A stretch of 62,846 nt of DNA from CAYJCL01 sp964370475. Its GTDB lineage: Bacteria; Bacillota_I; Bacilli_A; RF39; UBA660. Under the pieces are notes generated by a model. It searched no databases, had not been told where the DNA came from, and saw nothing but the letters and a program-made list of their open reading frames with translations. Position 1 is the first letter of the stretch; the number at the start of each line of letters is the position of its first letter. Of the stretch, positions 41,491 to 50,470 are shown one piece after another. Location: positions 1 to 62,846 of the forward strand of contig CAYJJI010000006.1 of NCBI GenBank assembly GCA_964370475.1, read 5' to 3'. The position numbers and the translations under genes are program-made.

Positions 41491-42918
41491 TTATTGATTT
41501 AATTTATTATTTAATAATTCTTTTGTAATACTAGGATTAGCTTTACCTCTAGTACTTTTCATTACTTGACCAACAAAGAAATCAAATAAATTAGTCTTTC
41601 CATTTTTATAAGCTTCTATCTGTCCTGGATTATCTATTAGTATTTGATCAATTATTGATTCTAACTCAGAAGTATCACTTATTTGAGCATTATCACTACT
41701 TATATAAGATTTAGGTTCTTTTTCTTCTTCTAAAGACTTATTAAATATCTCTTTAGCTTGCTTAGAAGAAATAATTCCTTTATTCATTGGTTCTATAATT
41801 TGTTTTAATAAACTAGGAGTCAAATAAAACTCACTTAATAATAAATTATATTTACTAATATATCCTAGGATATGTACTGTAATCCAATTAGCAGCAGTTT
41901 TAGGATCTATTGATAAAGAAATACACTCTTCAAAATAATTAGCAATATTAATATCTTTTACTAAAATAGTAGCATCATAAGAACTAAGTCCATATTCATC
42001 GATATAAAACATTTTTCTATCAAATGCTAATCTAGGTATTCTACTCTTTACTTCTTCAACAAAACTAGATTCAATCTTATACTTAGGTATATTAGGTTCA
42101 ACAAAAAGCTTATAGTCAACAGCTTCTTCCTTACTTCTCATAGAAATAGTAGTTCCAGATTCTTCATCCCATCTTCTAGTTTCGCGTAATACTTCATCAT
42201 ATCTACCTGATGCTTTTAACTCACTTTGACGCATTACTTCATAAGCAATAGCATCTTTAACTCCACCAAAAGAATTAATATTTTTAATTTCTACTCTAGT
42301 ACCAAATTCAGTATCTTCTTGATCCATAATAGAAACATTAACATCACATCTTATTTGGCCTTTTTTACTATCAGCCTCTGAAATATCACAATATTGATAA
42401 ACTCTCTTCATATGCTCTAAAAAAGCTATTGCTTCTTCTTTAGAATTAATACAAGGATCAGTTACAAGTTCAAGAAGAGGAACACCAGCTCTATTATAAT
42501 CTATACAAGATGAATCATAATAATGATCAAGCGATGCAGAATCTTCTTCTAAATGAATATCGTATATTGAAACACGTTTAACTTCATCATTAACTTCAAT
42601 ATCAACATAACCACCTACACCTACAGGTTGATGAAACTGAGTAATTTGATAACCCTTAGGTAAATCAGGATAATAATAATTCTTTCTATCGAAATACATA
42701 TATTCAGGTATCTTACAATTCAAAATCAAAGCCATCATTAAAGAATTTTTAACACACTCTTTATTAACAACAGGTAAAGTACCAGGAAAAGCCATATCAA
42801 CAGCCACTACATTATCATTAGGTACCTCATTAAAAGAATTACGTCCGCTAGAAAAAACTTTAGAATTACTCTTTAACTCACAATGCATTTCTAAACCAAT
42901 AACAGTTTTATAAGCCAT
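41491..42918 (-). CDS. gatB: Asp/Glu-tRNA amidotransferase subunit B
   Basis: tRNA-binding, ATP-dependent kinase half of GatCAB, which converts Glu-tRNA-Gln (and Asp-tRNA-Asn) to the amide form. The 475 residues show YKTVIGLEMHCELKSNSKVFS at the start, FDRKNYYYPDLPKGYQITQFHQPV, the DYNRAGVPLLELVTDPC block and a C-terminal YqeY-like tail ending FFVGQVMKSTRGKANPSITKELLN. Length is normal. The start is joined to the gatA stop (TAATG) with a GGAGGGG site. Confidence 0.97.
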   Translation of the reverse strand: MAYKTVIGLEMHCELKSNSKVFSSGRNSFNEVPNDNVVAVDMAFPGTLPVVNKECVKNSLMMALILNCKIPEYMYFDRKNYYYPDLPKGYQITQFHQPVGVGGYVDIEVNDEVKRVSIYDIHLEEDSASLDHYYDSSCIDYNRAGVPLLELVTDPCINSKEEAIAFLEHMKRVYQYCDISEADSKKGQIRCDVNVSIMDQEDTEFGTRVEIKNINSFGGVKDAIAYEVMRQSELKASGRYDEVLRETRRWDEESGTTISMRSKEEAVDYKLFVEPNIPKYKIESSFVEEVKSRIPRLAFDRKMFYIDEYGLSSYDATILVKDINIANYFEECISLSIDPKTAANWITVHILGYISKYNLLLSEFYLTPSLLKQIIEPMNKGIISSKQAKEIFNKSLEEEKEPKSYISSDNAQISDTSELESIIDQILIDNPGQIEAYKNGKTNLFDFFVGQVMKSTRGKANPSITKELLNNKLNQ

Positions 42919-44363
42919 TATAACCCCTCCTTAACTTGATTTTTATAACTCATAGTACTTTCAATACCATAAGCCATTTGTAATAATAATTCATCATGAT
43001 AACAATCACTAGTAATATTCACCCCTACAGGCATATCATTAATAAATCCACAAGGAATAGTAATAGATGGAAATCCTCCAAAATTAGCTATTTGTAAATG
43101 TTCTTCTAATAACTCAGCAGAACATCTATTATTTAATTTTTCATCAATAAAAGGTGCACTACCAGTTCCAACAGGAAGAATAACTCCATCATAAGTTTTA
43201 TATAAATCTTTCCAAGTATTAACTAATAATCTTCTAACTCTTTGAGCATTAACAAAATACTTTTCTTGATTCTCATTTTGTAATACATAAGACCCAATAA
43301 CGAATCTTCTCTTAATCATTGAAGAAAATCCTTTAGTACGATAATCCTTCATTAAATCAAAGATATTATCTCCCTGACCTCTAGGTCCAAAAGAAATACC
43401 CGTTAGATTAGATAAATTACTAGTTGCCTCAGCATAAGAAATAACAGTATATACACTAGATAAAGCATCTAAAAGTTTCTTATTAACTGATACTTCTTCA
43501 ACTAAAAATCCTAGTTCACGACATTTATCTATAACTGAATTATAATTTTCTAAATGTTTAACTAACTCTTCATCAGGATTATCATAATTATTTACATCAA
43601 CTATTTCCTTAATATAACAAAGCTTACGCCCTTTAATACCAGATTTTAATTTATCATAAAGTTTAATACTACTAGAATTCCAAGTAGTCATATCATACTT
43701 ATCTAACCCTTTCATAGCATCAACTACAATAGCAGCATCTTCAACACTTCTAGTCAAAACTCCACAGTGATCCATAGAAGATGCATAAGCAAATAATCCA
43801 TAACGAGATATCATTCCATAAGTTGGTTTATAACCAACAACACCACAATAAGCAGCAGGTTTTCTAATAGAATCCCCTGTATCACTACCAAGTGCATAAG
43901 GATAAACACCAGCAGCAACAGCAGCTGCAGATCCAGAAGAAGATCCTCCACATATACGATCTAATCCCCAAGGGTTTCTTTGAATCCCAGTATGAGCAGT
44001 AACACCTTTACCGCCCATTCCAAATTCATCCATAGCAGTTTTATTAATAACAGCAGCACCAGATTTTTCTAAGTTTTTAACAGCAGTAGCAGTAAAAAAT
44101 GGAACATAATCTTTTAACGTATTAGATGACCCAGTAGATAATATATCTTTAGTAGAATAATTATCTTTAACCCCATAAGGAATACCACTAAGAAAATTAT
44201 CTGTAATTTCACTTTCTTTAACATCATCTAATATAGTAACAAAAGCATTACACTTTTCTTGCACTAAGTGACTCATCTTAACAGATTCATCAATTAACTC
44301 TTTAGAAGTAACTTTACCATTTAAAAGTAAATCATGTAACTCAACAATACCTTTTTTAATCAT
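42918..44363 (-). CDS. gatA: Asp/Glu-tRNA amidotransferase subunit A
   Basis: Amidase half of GatCAB that releases ammonia from glutamine. The 481 residues carry the amidase signature GGSSSGSAAAVAAGVYPYALGSDTGDSIRKPA (about 140-171), with a Ser-cisSer-Lys triad: Lys in GVKDN (about 68), and two Ser in the GSSSGS/GSDTG region. The GDSIRKPA segment has D-S where many GatA have GGSIRQPA. Length is normal. It is coupled to gatC and gatB by single-base overlaps. Confidence 0.97.
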   Translation of the reverse strand: MIKKGIVELHDLLLNGKVTSKELIDESVKMSHLVQEKCNAFVTILDDVKESEITDNFLSGIPYGVKDNYSTKDILSTGSSNTLKDYVPFFTATAVKNLEKSGAAVINKTAMDEFGMGGKGVTAHTGIQRNPWGLDRICGGSSSGSAAAVAAGVYPYALGSDTGDSIRKPAAYCGVVGYKPTYGMISRYGLFAYASSMDHCGVLTRSVEDAAIVVDAMKGLDKYDMTTWNSSSIKLYDKLKSGIKGRKLCYIKEIVDVNNYDNPDEELVKHLENYNSVIDKCRELGFLVEEVSVNKKLLDALSSVYTVISYAEATSNLSNLTGISFGPRGQGDNIFDLMKDYRTKGFSSMIKRRFVIGSYVLQNENQEKYFVNAQRVRRLLVNTWKDLYKTYDGVILPVGTGSAPFIDEKLNNRCSAELLEEHLQIANFGGFPSITIPCGFINDMPVGVNITSDCYHDELLLQMAYGIESTMSYKNQVKEGL

Positions 44364-44659
44364 TAACCTACCACCTTCACTACTTCTACTTCTCTGCCGT
44401 TAACACGATCGCAATTTCTAAGTAAATCACTTACGTCAACTGAATCTTCACACTCATCTTCACGAAGAGAAAAACTAAAATCATCTAAACAATGAGTCAT
44501 AGGTTCTACATTAGATAAACCTTCAATTTCATTCAACTTACTAATATGTTTATCTATTTGATCAAACTCTTCTAATACTAATTTATTTTCCTCACGCGTC
44601 AATCCAATTAAAAGATTATCAGCATATTTATCAATTAAATCTTCATCAAATTTATTCAT
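44363..44659 (-). CDS. gatC: Asp/Glu-tRNA amidotransferase subunit C
   Basis: Small belt subunit that joins GatA and GatB. The 98 residues have the family helices (EDLIDKYADNLLIGLTREENKLVLEEF, then QIDKHISKLNEIEGLSNVEPMTHCL) and end with a short tail. The LSNVEPMTH segment is the hallmark. A longer reading from 44707 is less likely, since GAAAGGAAAAATA precedes ATG 44659. First of gatC-gatA-gatB, following a sigma factor gene by 57 bases. Confidence 0.93.
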   Translation of the reverse strand: MNKFDEDLIDKYADNLLIGLTREENKLVLEEFDQIDKHISKLNEIEGLSNVEPMTHCLDDFSFSLREDECEDSVDVSDLLRNCDRVNGREVEVVKVVG

Positions 44660-44716
44660 TATTTTTCCTTTCTTAAATTTAAATACCATTGGTACAAAAA
44701 AGATCAAAATCTTAAA

Positions 44717-45565
44717 CTACCAAATGTCATTTTCTTTTCTTTTTAAAATCATTTCATTTTCATCACATAATTCATAAAATATTTTTCGTAATCTTTTTAA
44801 TAATATCTCATTTCTAATATTTAAAATTTCACAAATACCTTTAGATGTCATTTTGGAATAACCATGTATTCCAAAATAACAACCTACTAAATACCTATCA
44901 CTTTCATCAAGTTGATTAAATTTTCCACTAGAAATTGATTTTAAACATTCATACCCACGAGTATAATCTATTGGGATCTTTTTTTCAAAAATCAAATCAT
45001 TACCATCAATCCCGTAATCATTAATAAGTTTTTTTCTAATTTTATTAACAGCAATTATAGTTAATCTAGAAATGCTAGCTTGAGATAATCCAAATTCTAA
45101 ACCCAATTCAACTTGTGTCTTAGATTCTTCTTCAAAAAATCGAAACTTATTTCTAATCAAATATTGTGAAGTTTCATCCAGGCAATTTATACACTCGTTC
45201 AGTGCATCAAATACATACCTATCTTCAGTCTTTAAAAAATCATTATTATCATCTACCAAAACATCTTCTATAGATAATGATTCATCCTCTTTAATAGGCG
45301 TATTAGAACTAATACAATTTTTTATACTAGTTTCCCTACTTATACTCATTAATATTTCATTATAAATACATTTAATCGCAAAACCAGAAAATTTTATTTC
45401 TTTAGCATCATCAAATGTATTTGCCGCCTTTACAAGTCCAATTGTTCCAATTGAAACTAATTCTTCGTATTCAATATCACATTTATAAAAATTCTTTTTC
45501 ACAACAAAACCAATCAATGCCATATTATCTATTATTAAACTATCAATATCATTTTTAATTTTCAT
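44717..45565 (-). CDS. Sporulation-type sigma-70 factor with an added region-4-like domain
   Basis: A 282-residue sigma factor. Region 2 (about 12-78) has IEYEELVSIGTIGLVKAANT then FDDAKEIKFSGFAIKCIYNEILM, closest in form to the mother-cell factors sigma-E/sigma-K; no pro-sequence is obvious. Region 4 lies at about 120-182 (LDETSQYLIRNKFRF ... KTQVELGLEFGLSQASISRL). About 100 further residues follow; residues 217-268 (LDESDRYLVGCYFGIHGYSK ... GICEILNIRNEILLKRLRKI) again look like region 4. Normal sigma-E/K are about 235 residues. It lies between asnS and gatC in a translation-factor operon under a histidine T-box, an unexpected place for a sporulation sigma. Confidence 0.85.
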   Translation of the reverse strand: MKIKNDIDSLIIDNMALIGFVVKKNFYKCDIEYEELVSIGTIGLVKAANTFDDAKEIKFSGFAIKCIYNEILMSISRETSIKNCISSNTPIKEDESLSIEDVLVDDNNDFLKTEDRYVFDALNECINCLDETSQYLIRNKFRFFEEESKTQVELGLEFGLSQASISRLTIIAVNKIRKKLINDYGIDGNDLIFEKKIPIDYTRGYECLKSISSGKFNQLDESDRYLVGCYFGIHGYSKMTSKGICEILNIRNEILLKRLRKIFYELCDENEMILKRKENDIW

Positions 45566-45623
45566 AAAACACTCTTCTCTTACTAAATAAATGCCTTTAA
45601 ATTATTATAAACATAATCAAATT

Positions 45624-46991
45624 TTAAAAATCACAATTATTTGGAGTTCTATAATAAGAAATAACATCCCTTATATTATCTATTCCAGTAACATACATTA
45701 AAAATCTTTCAAATCCAAGTCCAAATCCAGAATGAGGAACAGAACCAAACTTTCTTAAATCTAAATACCAAGATAACTCTTCTTTAGGAATTCCCATATC
45801 ATCCATTCTTTTAACTAATTTATCATAGTCTTCTTCCCTTTGAGAACCACCACATAACTCTCCAACACCAGGAACTTCCAAGTCAACAGCAGCAACAGTT
45901 TTCAAATCATCATTTTGTTTCATATAAAACGATTTAATATCTTTAGGCCAGTTATAAATAAATACAGGTCCACCAAAATATTCAGTAATATACTTTTCGT
46001 GCTCTTTAGCTATATCTTCTCCTTGCATAGGTTTAAATTCAAAATCCACCTTAGCATCTTGTAAAATATTTATAACTTCTTCATGAGTAACTCTTGTAAA
46101 TTTACTCTTAATTAATTTATTTAACTTATCCAATAATCCTTTTTCAACAAAAGAATCACAAAATTCCATTTCATCTTTAGCATGATCAAGTACATAAGTA
46201 ATAATATTCTTTAACATATCTTCCATGATGTCCATAACACCAGGTAAATCACAAAAAGCAATCTCTGGTTCCATCATCCAAAACTCACAAGCATGAAACT
46301 TAGTATTAGAATTTTCTGCTCTAAAAGTAGGACCAAAAGTATAAACCTTACTAAATGCCATTGCATAAGTCTCAGCTTCTAATTGTCCACTTACAGTAAG
46401 TCCTGCTTTTTTACCAAAGAAATCATTATCATAATTAACTTTACCGCTCTTTGCTACATCAAATAAATTCTGTGTAGTAACATTAAACATTTCTCCAGCA
46501 CCCTCACAATCACTTGCAGTGATTATCGGAGCATGAAAATATAAATAACCTCTCTTTTGAAAATATTCATGTATAGCCATCGAAGCAACACTTCTTATTT
46601 TAAAAACAGCATTAAATAAATTAGTTCTAGCTCTTAAGTGAGCTTGCTCACGTAAGAACTCTCTAGTATGTCTCTTAGGTTGGATTGGATAAGTTTCATC
46701 ACATTCACCAACAACTAAAACACTAGAAGCTTTAATTTCATATAACTGATTTCCAGTCGATTTAACAACTTCACCAGTAACAGTAATAGAAGCTCCAACT
46801 AATAATTTATTTACTTCTATAAAATTATCTAAAGTAGAGTCATAAACTACTTGAATAGATTTAAAACAAGTACCATCATTTAAATCAATAAATGCAAAAT
46901 CCTTTTGTTTACGATGATTTCTAATCCACCCATTTAAAACTACACTCTTACCTATTATATCTTCACTATTAAATAAACTTTTAATTTCCAT
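45624..46991 (-). CDS. asnS: Asparagine--tRNA ligase
   Basis: Class II synthetase for tRNA-Asn. The 455 residues contain the OB-fold anticodon domain (GKSVVLNGWIRNHRKQKDFAFIDLNDG), motif 2 (TFGPTFRAENSNTKFHACEFWMMEPE) and motif 3 (GFGLGFERFLMYVTG), ending NIRDVISYYRTPNNCDF. That ending and PHSGFGLG are AsnRS rather than AspRS. It follows hisS by about 10 bases, where Bacillus has aspS. Since asnS is present, the adjacent GatCAB is needed mainly for Gln-tRNA. Confidence 0.96.
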   Translation of the reverse strand: MEIKSLFNSEDIIGKSVVLNGWIRNHRKQKDFAFIDLNDGTCFKSIQVVYDSTLDNFIEVNKLLVGASITVTGEVVKSTGNQLYEIKASSVLVVGECDETYPIQPKRHTREFLREQAHLRARTNLFNAVFKIRSVASMAIHEYFQKRGYLYFHAPIITASDCEGAGEMFNVTTQNLFDVAKSGKVNYDNDFFGKKAGLTVSGQLEAETYAMAFSKVYTFGPTFRAENSNTKFHACEFWMMEPEIAFCDLPGVMDIMEDMLKNIITYVLDHAKDEMEFCDSFVEKGLLDKLNKLIKSKFTRVTHEEVINILQDAKVDFEFKPMQGEDIAKEHEKYITEYFGGPVFIYNWPKDIKSFYMKQNDDLKTVAAVDLEVPGVGELCGGSQREEDYDKLVKRMDDMGIPKEELSWYLDLRKFGSVPHSGFGLGFERFLMYVTGIDNIRDVISYYRTPNNCDF

Positions 46992-47000
46992 ATTTTCCTC

Positions 47001-48242
47001 CTATAAATTATTCAGTAAATATTCAACAACATCTTGAATATCTACCTTTTCACTTTCTTTTGTTAAACTATCTTTAATAGACACCATTCCTAATTTTAAA
47101 TCTTCATCATTTAAAATAATGAGAAACTTACTGTTATAATTATCAGCTAACTTAAATTGAGATTTTAAAGATATATTATTAAGTGAATTTTCCACTTTAA
47201 TATTATTTAATCTCAATAACTGACTAAGCTTAATTGATTGATATTTTTCTTCCTCAGATACTGATAAGATAAAGACATCTATCTGTTCTTTAACAATTTC
47301 ACTACATCTGTTTTTAAGTTCTATTAAAATACGATCAATACCAAGAGCAAAACCAGTAGCATTTAAATTAGGTCCACCCAAAGTATTAACTAAATTATCA
47401 TAAGAACCTCCAGCACCTAGTGTTACTCCATCAAGCATAAATTCATAAACAACACCAGTATAATAATCAAGTCCCCTAACAATAGATTCGTTAATAACAT
47501 AATCAACTTCTAAAACATTTAACAAGTTTTTAAGTTCATTTAAATCTTTCTTACTTTCATCACTTAAATAATCACTAAGTTTCGGAATATCCTTTAACAC
47601 TTCATTATCTTTATCAGCTTTGCAATCAATAATACGTAAAGGATTAGTTTCATATCTTCTTTGACAATCAGGACATAACTTATCTAAATTAGGTTTTAAA
47701 TACTCTTTTAAAGCTTTTGTATAAGCATCCTTACTAGATTTATCTCCTAAAGAATTAATGTTAACGACAACATCATCAAGTCCTAATTCACGATATATAT
47801 TGAATCCAACACTAATTATTTCAGCAACAGTTTTGATATCTCCATTAAAAGCTTCTAATCCAAATTGAGTAAATTCTCTGTTTCTTCCAGATTGAGGTCT
47901 CTCATAACGATACATAGAACCAAAATAATAATATTTAATTACATCATTTCTATTACCATATAACTTATTTTCTATTAAAGATCTTACAACACTAGCAGTC
48001 CCTTCAGGTCTCATAGTCATAGAACGTTGCCCACGATCTAAAAAATCATAAGTCTCCTTAGAAACTATATCACTAGTTTCTCCAACACTTCTATGAAATA
48101 ACTCACTACTTTCTATAATCGGTGTTCTTATAAAATCAACATTATATAAACTCATCAAATTATTAACTACATCATTAACATAATTATATAAAACAGCATC
48201 ATTTCCATAAATATCATACATTCCCTTTGGTTTAATTATCAT
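47001..48242 (-). CDS. hisS: Histidine--tRNA ligase
   Basis: Class II synthetase for tRNA-His. The 413 residues start IIKPKGMYDIYGNDAVLY. Motif 1 lies nearby, motif 2 is YYYFGSMYRYERPQSGRNREFTQFG, and the histidine loops are RGLDYYTGVVYEF and GGSYDNLVNTLGG. Motif 3 is ATGFALGIDRILIEL, followed by the anticodon-binding domain. Length is normal. The upstream extension to 48311 would be T-box sequence; GGAGGAAGAAA precedes ATG 48242. It heads the hisS-asnS-sigma-gatCAB unit. Confidence 0.97.
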   Translation of the reverse strand: MIIKPKGMYDIYGNDAVLYNYVNDVVNNLMSLYNVDFIRTPIIESSELFHRSVGETSDIVSKETYDFLDRGQRSMTMRPEGTASVVRSLIENKLYGNRNDVIKYYYFGSMYRYERPQSGRNREFTQFGLEAFNGDIKTVAEIISVGFNIYRELGLDDVVVNINSLGDKSSKDAYTKALKEYLKPNLDKLCPDCQRRYETNPLRIIDCKADKDNEVLKDIPKLSDYLSDESKKDLNELKNLLNVLEVDYVINESIVRGLDYYTGVVYEFMLDGVTLGAGGSYDNLVNTLGGPNLNATGFALGIDRILIELKNRCSEIVKEQIDVFILSVSEEEKYQSIKLSQLLRLNNIKVENSLNNISLKSQFKLADNYNSKFLIILNDEDLKLGMVSIKDSLTKESEKVDIQDVVEYLLNNL

Positions 48243-48261
48243 TTTTCTTCCTCCTCTAAAT

Positions 48262-48468
48262 AAAAAAAGCACCAAAATTCTGTAAGGACGAGATAAAACC
48301 CGCGGTGCCACCTTACTTTACTTGGTACTCTTAAAAGTCTTAACGCAACCAACGTTTCTATTTTCAATTAGAAGTGTTCTTCTTACTTATCATGTTATTG
48401 GCATTTCCAGCACCTAGCCATTCTCTAAATAACAAATATAAATAATACTGCCTTCTCAATAGAAAGAT
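48262..48468 (-). promoter_or_regulatory. T-box riboswitch of hisS (tRNA-His responsive)
   Basis: The minus-strand leader contains the T-box AAGGTGGCACCGCGGG (near plus 48298-48314). A terminator pairs GTACCAAGT...GTAAGG with CCTTAC...TTTTGGTGC before a T7 run (plus 48262-48268). Stem I holds a distal loop element GGTGCTGGAAATGCC and the specifier region AAGAA-CAC-TTC, where CAC (plus 48374-48376) is a His codon. Low charging of tRNA-His should allow read-through to hisS and the operon behind it. Confidence 0.92.
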
Positions 48469-48474
48469 ATTAAT

Positions 48475-48503
48475 ATAATACCCTAAATACTATATTTTGT
48501 CAA
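48475..48503 (-). promoter_or_regulatory. Sigma-A promoter of the hisS T-box transcript
   Basis: Minus strand TTGACA (plus 48498-48503), 17-base spacer, TATTAT (plus 48475-48480). Confidence 0.75.
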
Positions 48504-48506
48504 TAA

Positions 48507-49211
48507 TTAGAGCGATAACGTAAGCTCATCAGACTTTTTATTAGTAATCTTAATAAGATCTTTAACAGAAATTTCACTATCTAATAATCTAACAACATCT
48601 TTACAAGAAAAAGGAACAATAACTAAATTAAATTCATCTTCTTTTATCGTTCTAAACATAGAATAACCTAAATAATCCGTAACTAAAACATCAACAATAT
48701 TCATCTCCTCAGCAGAAATAAATATCTTCTTAACAACCTCTTCCATTTCACCACTAAAACTAGAACAAGTTACAACTCCATTATTATTTAAAAAAGTAAA
48801 AGAACCATCATTAAATTGATAAGTAATTACACTATCAAAATTATTAACTCTTAAAGCTTTTCTTTCATCATCAAGAGGACACTCATCCATATACTCTCTA
48901 ATTCGTTCAAACTCAGGAGTAATTACTATTGCTTTAGATAATTCCAATATATAAATTAAACTATCATAAGATTTAGATAACTTAGTAATATTAAAATAAT
49001 GAATTATATTAAAAGGAAATAAACATTTCATAAATTTCGGATCAATATGATCAATAATTTTTTTATTTACCAATTCTTCATTAAAAATATCATAACCTTT
49101 ATATTCAATTAATTCCTTAATGTGAGTTCTAACACTGTCAATCCCTTTATCATATACTTTAGTAGATAAAGCCCAAATAACTGCCAACAAAACTATGTAA
49201 ATTATACTCAT
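48507..49211 (-). CDS. Membrane-anchored protein of a three-gene paralogous set (gene 3)
   Basis: A 234-residue protein with an N-terminal membrane helix (about 3-20) and a cytoplasmic or outward domain. The segment VITYQFNDGSFTFLNNNGVV (about 130-149) matches the F-F-DG-S/C-I/F core of the two larger neighbours (KFNDGSITL and QFSDGCIRI). It is a shortened member of the same family. It starts directly after the stop of the 49212 gene with a GGTGATAAATAA site. No known family; function unknown. Confidence 0.75.
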   Translation of the reverse strand: MSIIYIVLLAVIWALSTKVYDKGIDSVRTHIKELIEYKGYDIFNEELVNKKIIDHIDPKFMKCLFPFNIIHYFNITKLSKSYDSLIYILELSKAIVITPEFERIREYMDECPLDDERKALRVNNFDSVITYQFNDGSFTFLNNNGVVTCSSFSGEMEEVVKKIFISAEEMNIVDVLVTDYLGYSMFRTIKEDEFNLVIVPFSCKDVVRLLDSEISVKDLIKITNKKSDELTLSL

Positions 49212-50399
49212 TTATTTATCACCTTTTAAAGTACGTTTCATTTCCGTTTCGTCTGTAACCTTAAAACTATCTATCAATGCAATATATTCATTTAAACAAC
49301 CATTAAAAGTAAATGAATAAGTACTATCAGCAACTAAAACTTCAAATAACGTCTCATCAAATGCAGAAATCGAAGAAAGACAACTCAAGTATCCTAATAA
49401 TACTTCAACACTATATTCATCAGAAAACTCTTTACAAGACCCATTATTATCCAAAACAATAGTATCGTCATTTTTAAAAGCTAAAGTAATACTTCCATCA
49501 TTAAATTTATAAAAAAAGTTAGACTTCTCAGCTTCATCAGTCATCGATAACAACATAATACGGTCATAATCAAAAAATACTTGATCACCAACCACTTTAG
49601 TAGTACTTTTAATATGTTTAGGATTGTTATTTAAGTATTGAAAAACAAAAGAAATATCGATATCACAATCTTGAATATCATCGTCTATAGAACTATCTAA
49701 AACAAAATAATGCTTTAAAAATTTTAAGACAACAGAAGTTTCATTATTCACAAATATATATTGATAATCGTTAATTTTATTATTATCAAATGAAGGATTT
49801 TTCCTCATAATGTTTTTCAACAACTTAATCCTATCTTTACTTCCATTTTCAAACAATCTTTTAGCACGATCATTTAACCTATAAGTAACTACATTATTTT
49901 TAGAACTACATTCAACTCCTGCATGTAATTCTGTATACACATCTCCCAAAAAAACACTAATTTCATCATCAGTTAATTGCGATAAAAATCCGGTTTTAGA
50001 TACTACCTTTTCATCATCATCTTTTCCTTTATTAATAGTAAGATCTCCATCCATAAAACTAAATATATTAACAACCTCTTTAGCTATAGCTTCATCCTTA
50101 GGAATTAAAATATGTAAATTCTTTAATTCGTTCATAAAATCATCCATAAAACTATCATTAAGCATAATATACTTAATACTCAAGATCATATTAATAAACG
50201 GTATATACTTAGTTAACCTATTTCCATGACCATACAATCGAGAACGTACTTCACTCTTAAAAGAATTTACTCTAGTCATATTTAATACAAAATTAGTTGC
50301 ACCAGCTTTTTTATATAACTTCCTAACACTATGACCAGCTAATTTATCAGTGACTAACTGAGAAATAATACAACCTATTAAAATAATTGCTAATTCCAT
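49212..50399 (-). CDS. Membrane-anchored protein of a three-gene paralogous set (gene 2)
   Basis: A 395-residue protein. A membrane helix (about 2-17, AIILIGCIISQLVTD) is followed by YGHGNRLTKYIPFINMILSI (about 57-76), a second hydrophobic patch, then a large charged part. Two strand blocks, NVVTYRLNDRAKRLF (about 170-184) and FFYKFNDGSITLAFKND (about 305-321), recur in gene 1. The start ATG 50399 has an AGAGGTATT site; the longer reading to 50447 lacks one. It is clearly homologous to the 50463 gene. Function unknown. Confidence 0.76.
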   Translation of the reverse strand: MELAIILIGCIISQLVTDKLAGHSVRKLYKKAGATNFVLNMTRVNSFKSEVRSRLYGHGNRLTKYIPFINMILSIKYIMLNDSFMDDFMNELKNLHILIPKDEAIAKEVVNIFSFMDGDLTINKGKDDDEKVVSKTGFLSQLTDDEISVFLGDVYTELHAGVECSSKNNVVTYRLNDRAKRLFENGSKDRIKLLKNIMRKNPSFDNNKINDYQYIFVNNETSVVLKFLKHYFVLDSSIDDDIQDCDIDISFVFQYLNNNPKHIKSTTKVVGDQVFFDYDRIMLLSMTDEAEKSNFFYKFNDGSITLAFKNDDTIVLDNNGSCKEFSDEYSVEVLLGYLSCLSSISAFDETLFEVLVADSTYSFTFNGCLNEYIALIDSFKVTDETEMKRTLKGDK

Positions 50400-50445
50400 T
50401 TTTAATACCTCTAAATAAAATATAAACTCTAAATTAAAATAAGTC

Positions 50446-50470
50446 AAGAAAAAACAAGTATATTACTTGT
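50446..50470 (-). terminator. Terminator between genes 1 and 2 of the paralogous set
   Basis: Minus-strand stem ACAAGTA (50454-50460) / TACTTGT (50464-50470) with T-run. It includes the gene 1 stop codon. Each gene of the set may therefore be transcribed partly on its own. Confidence 0.7.
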
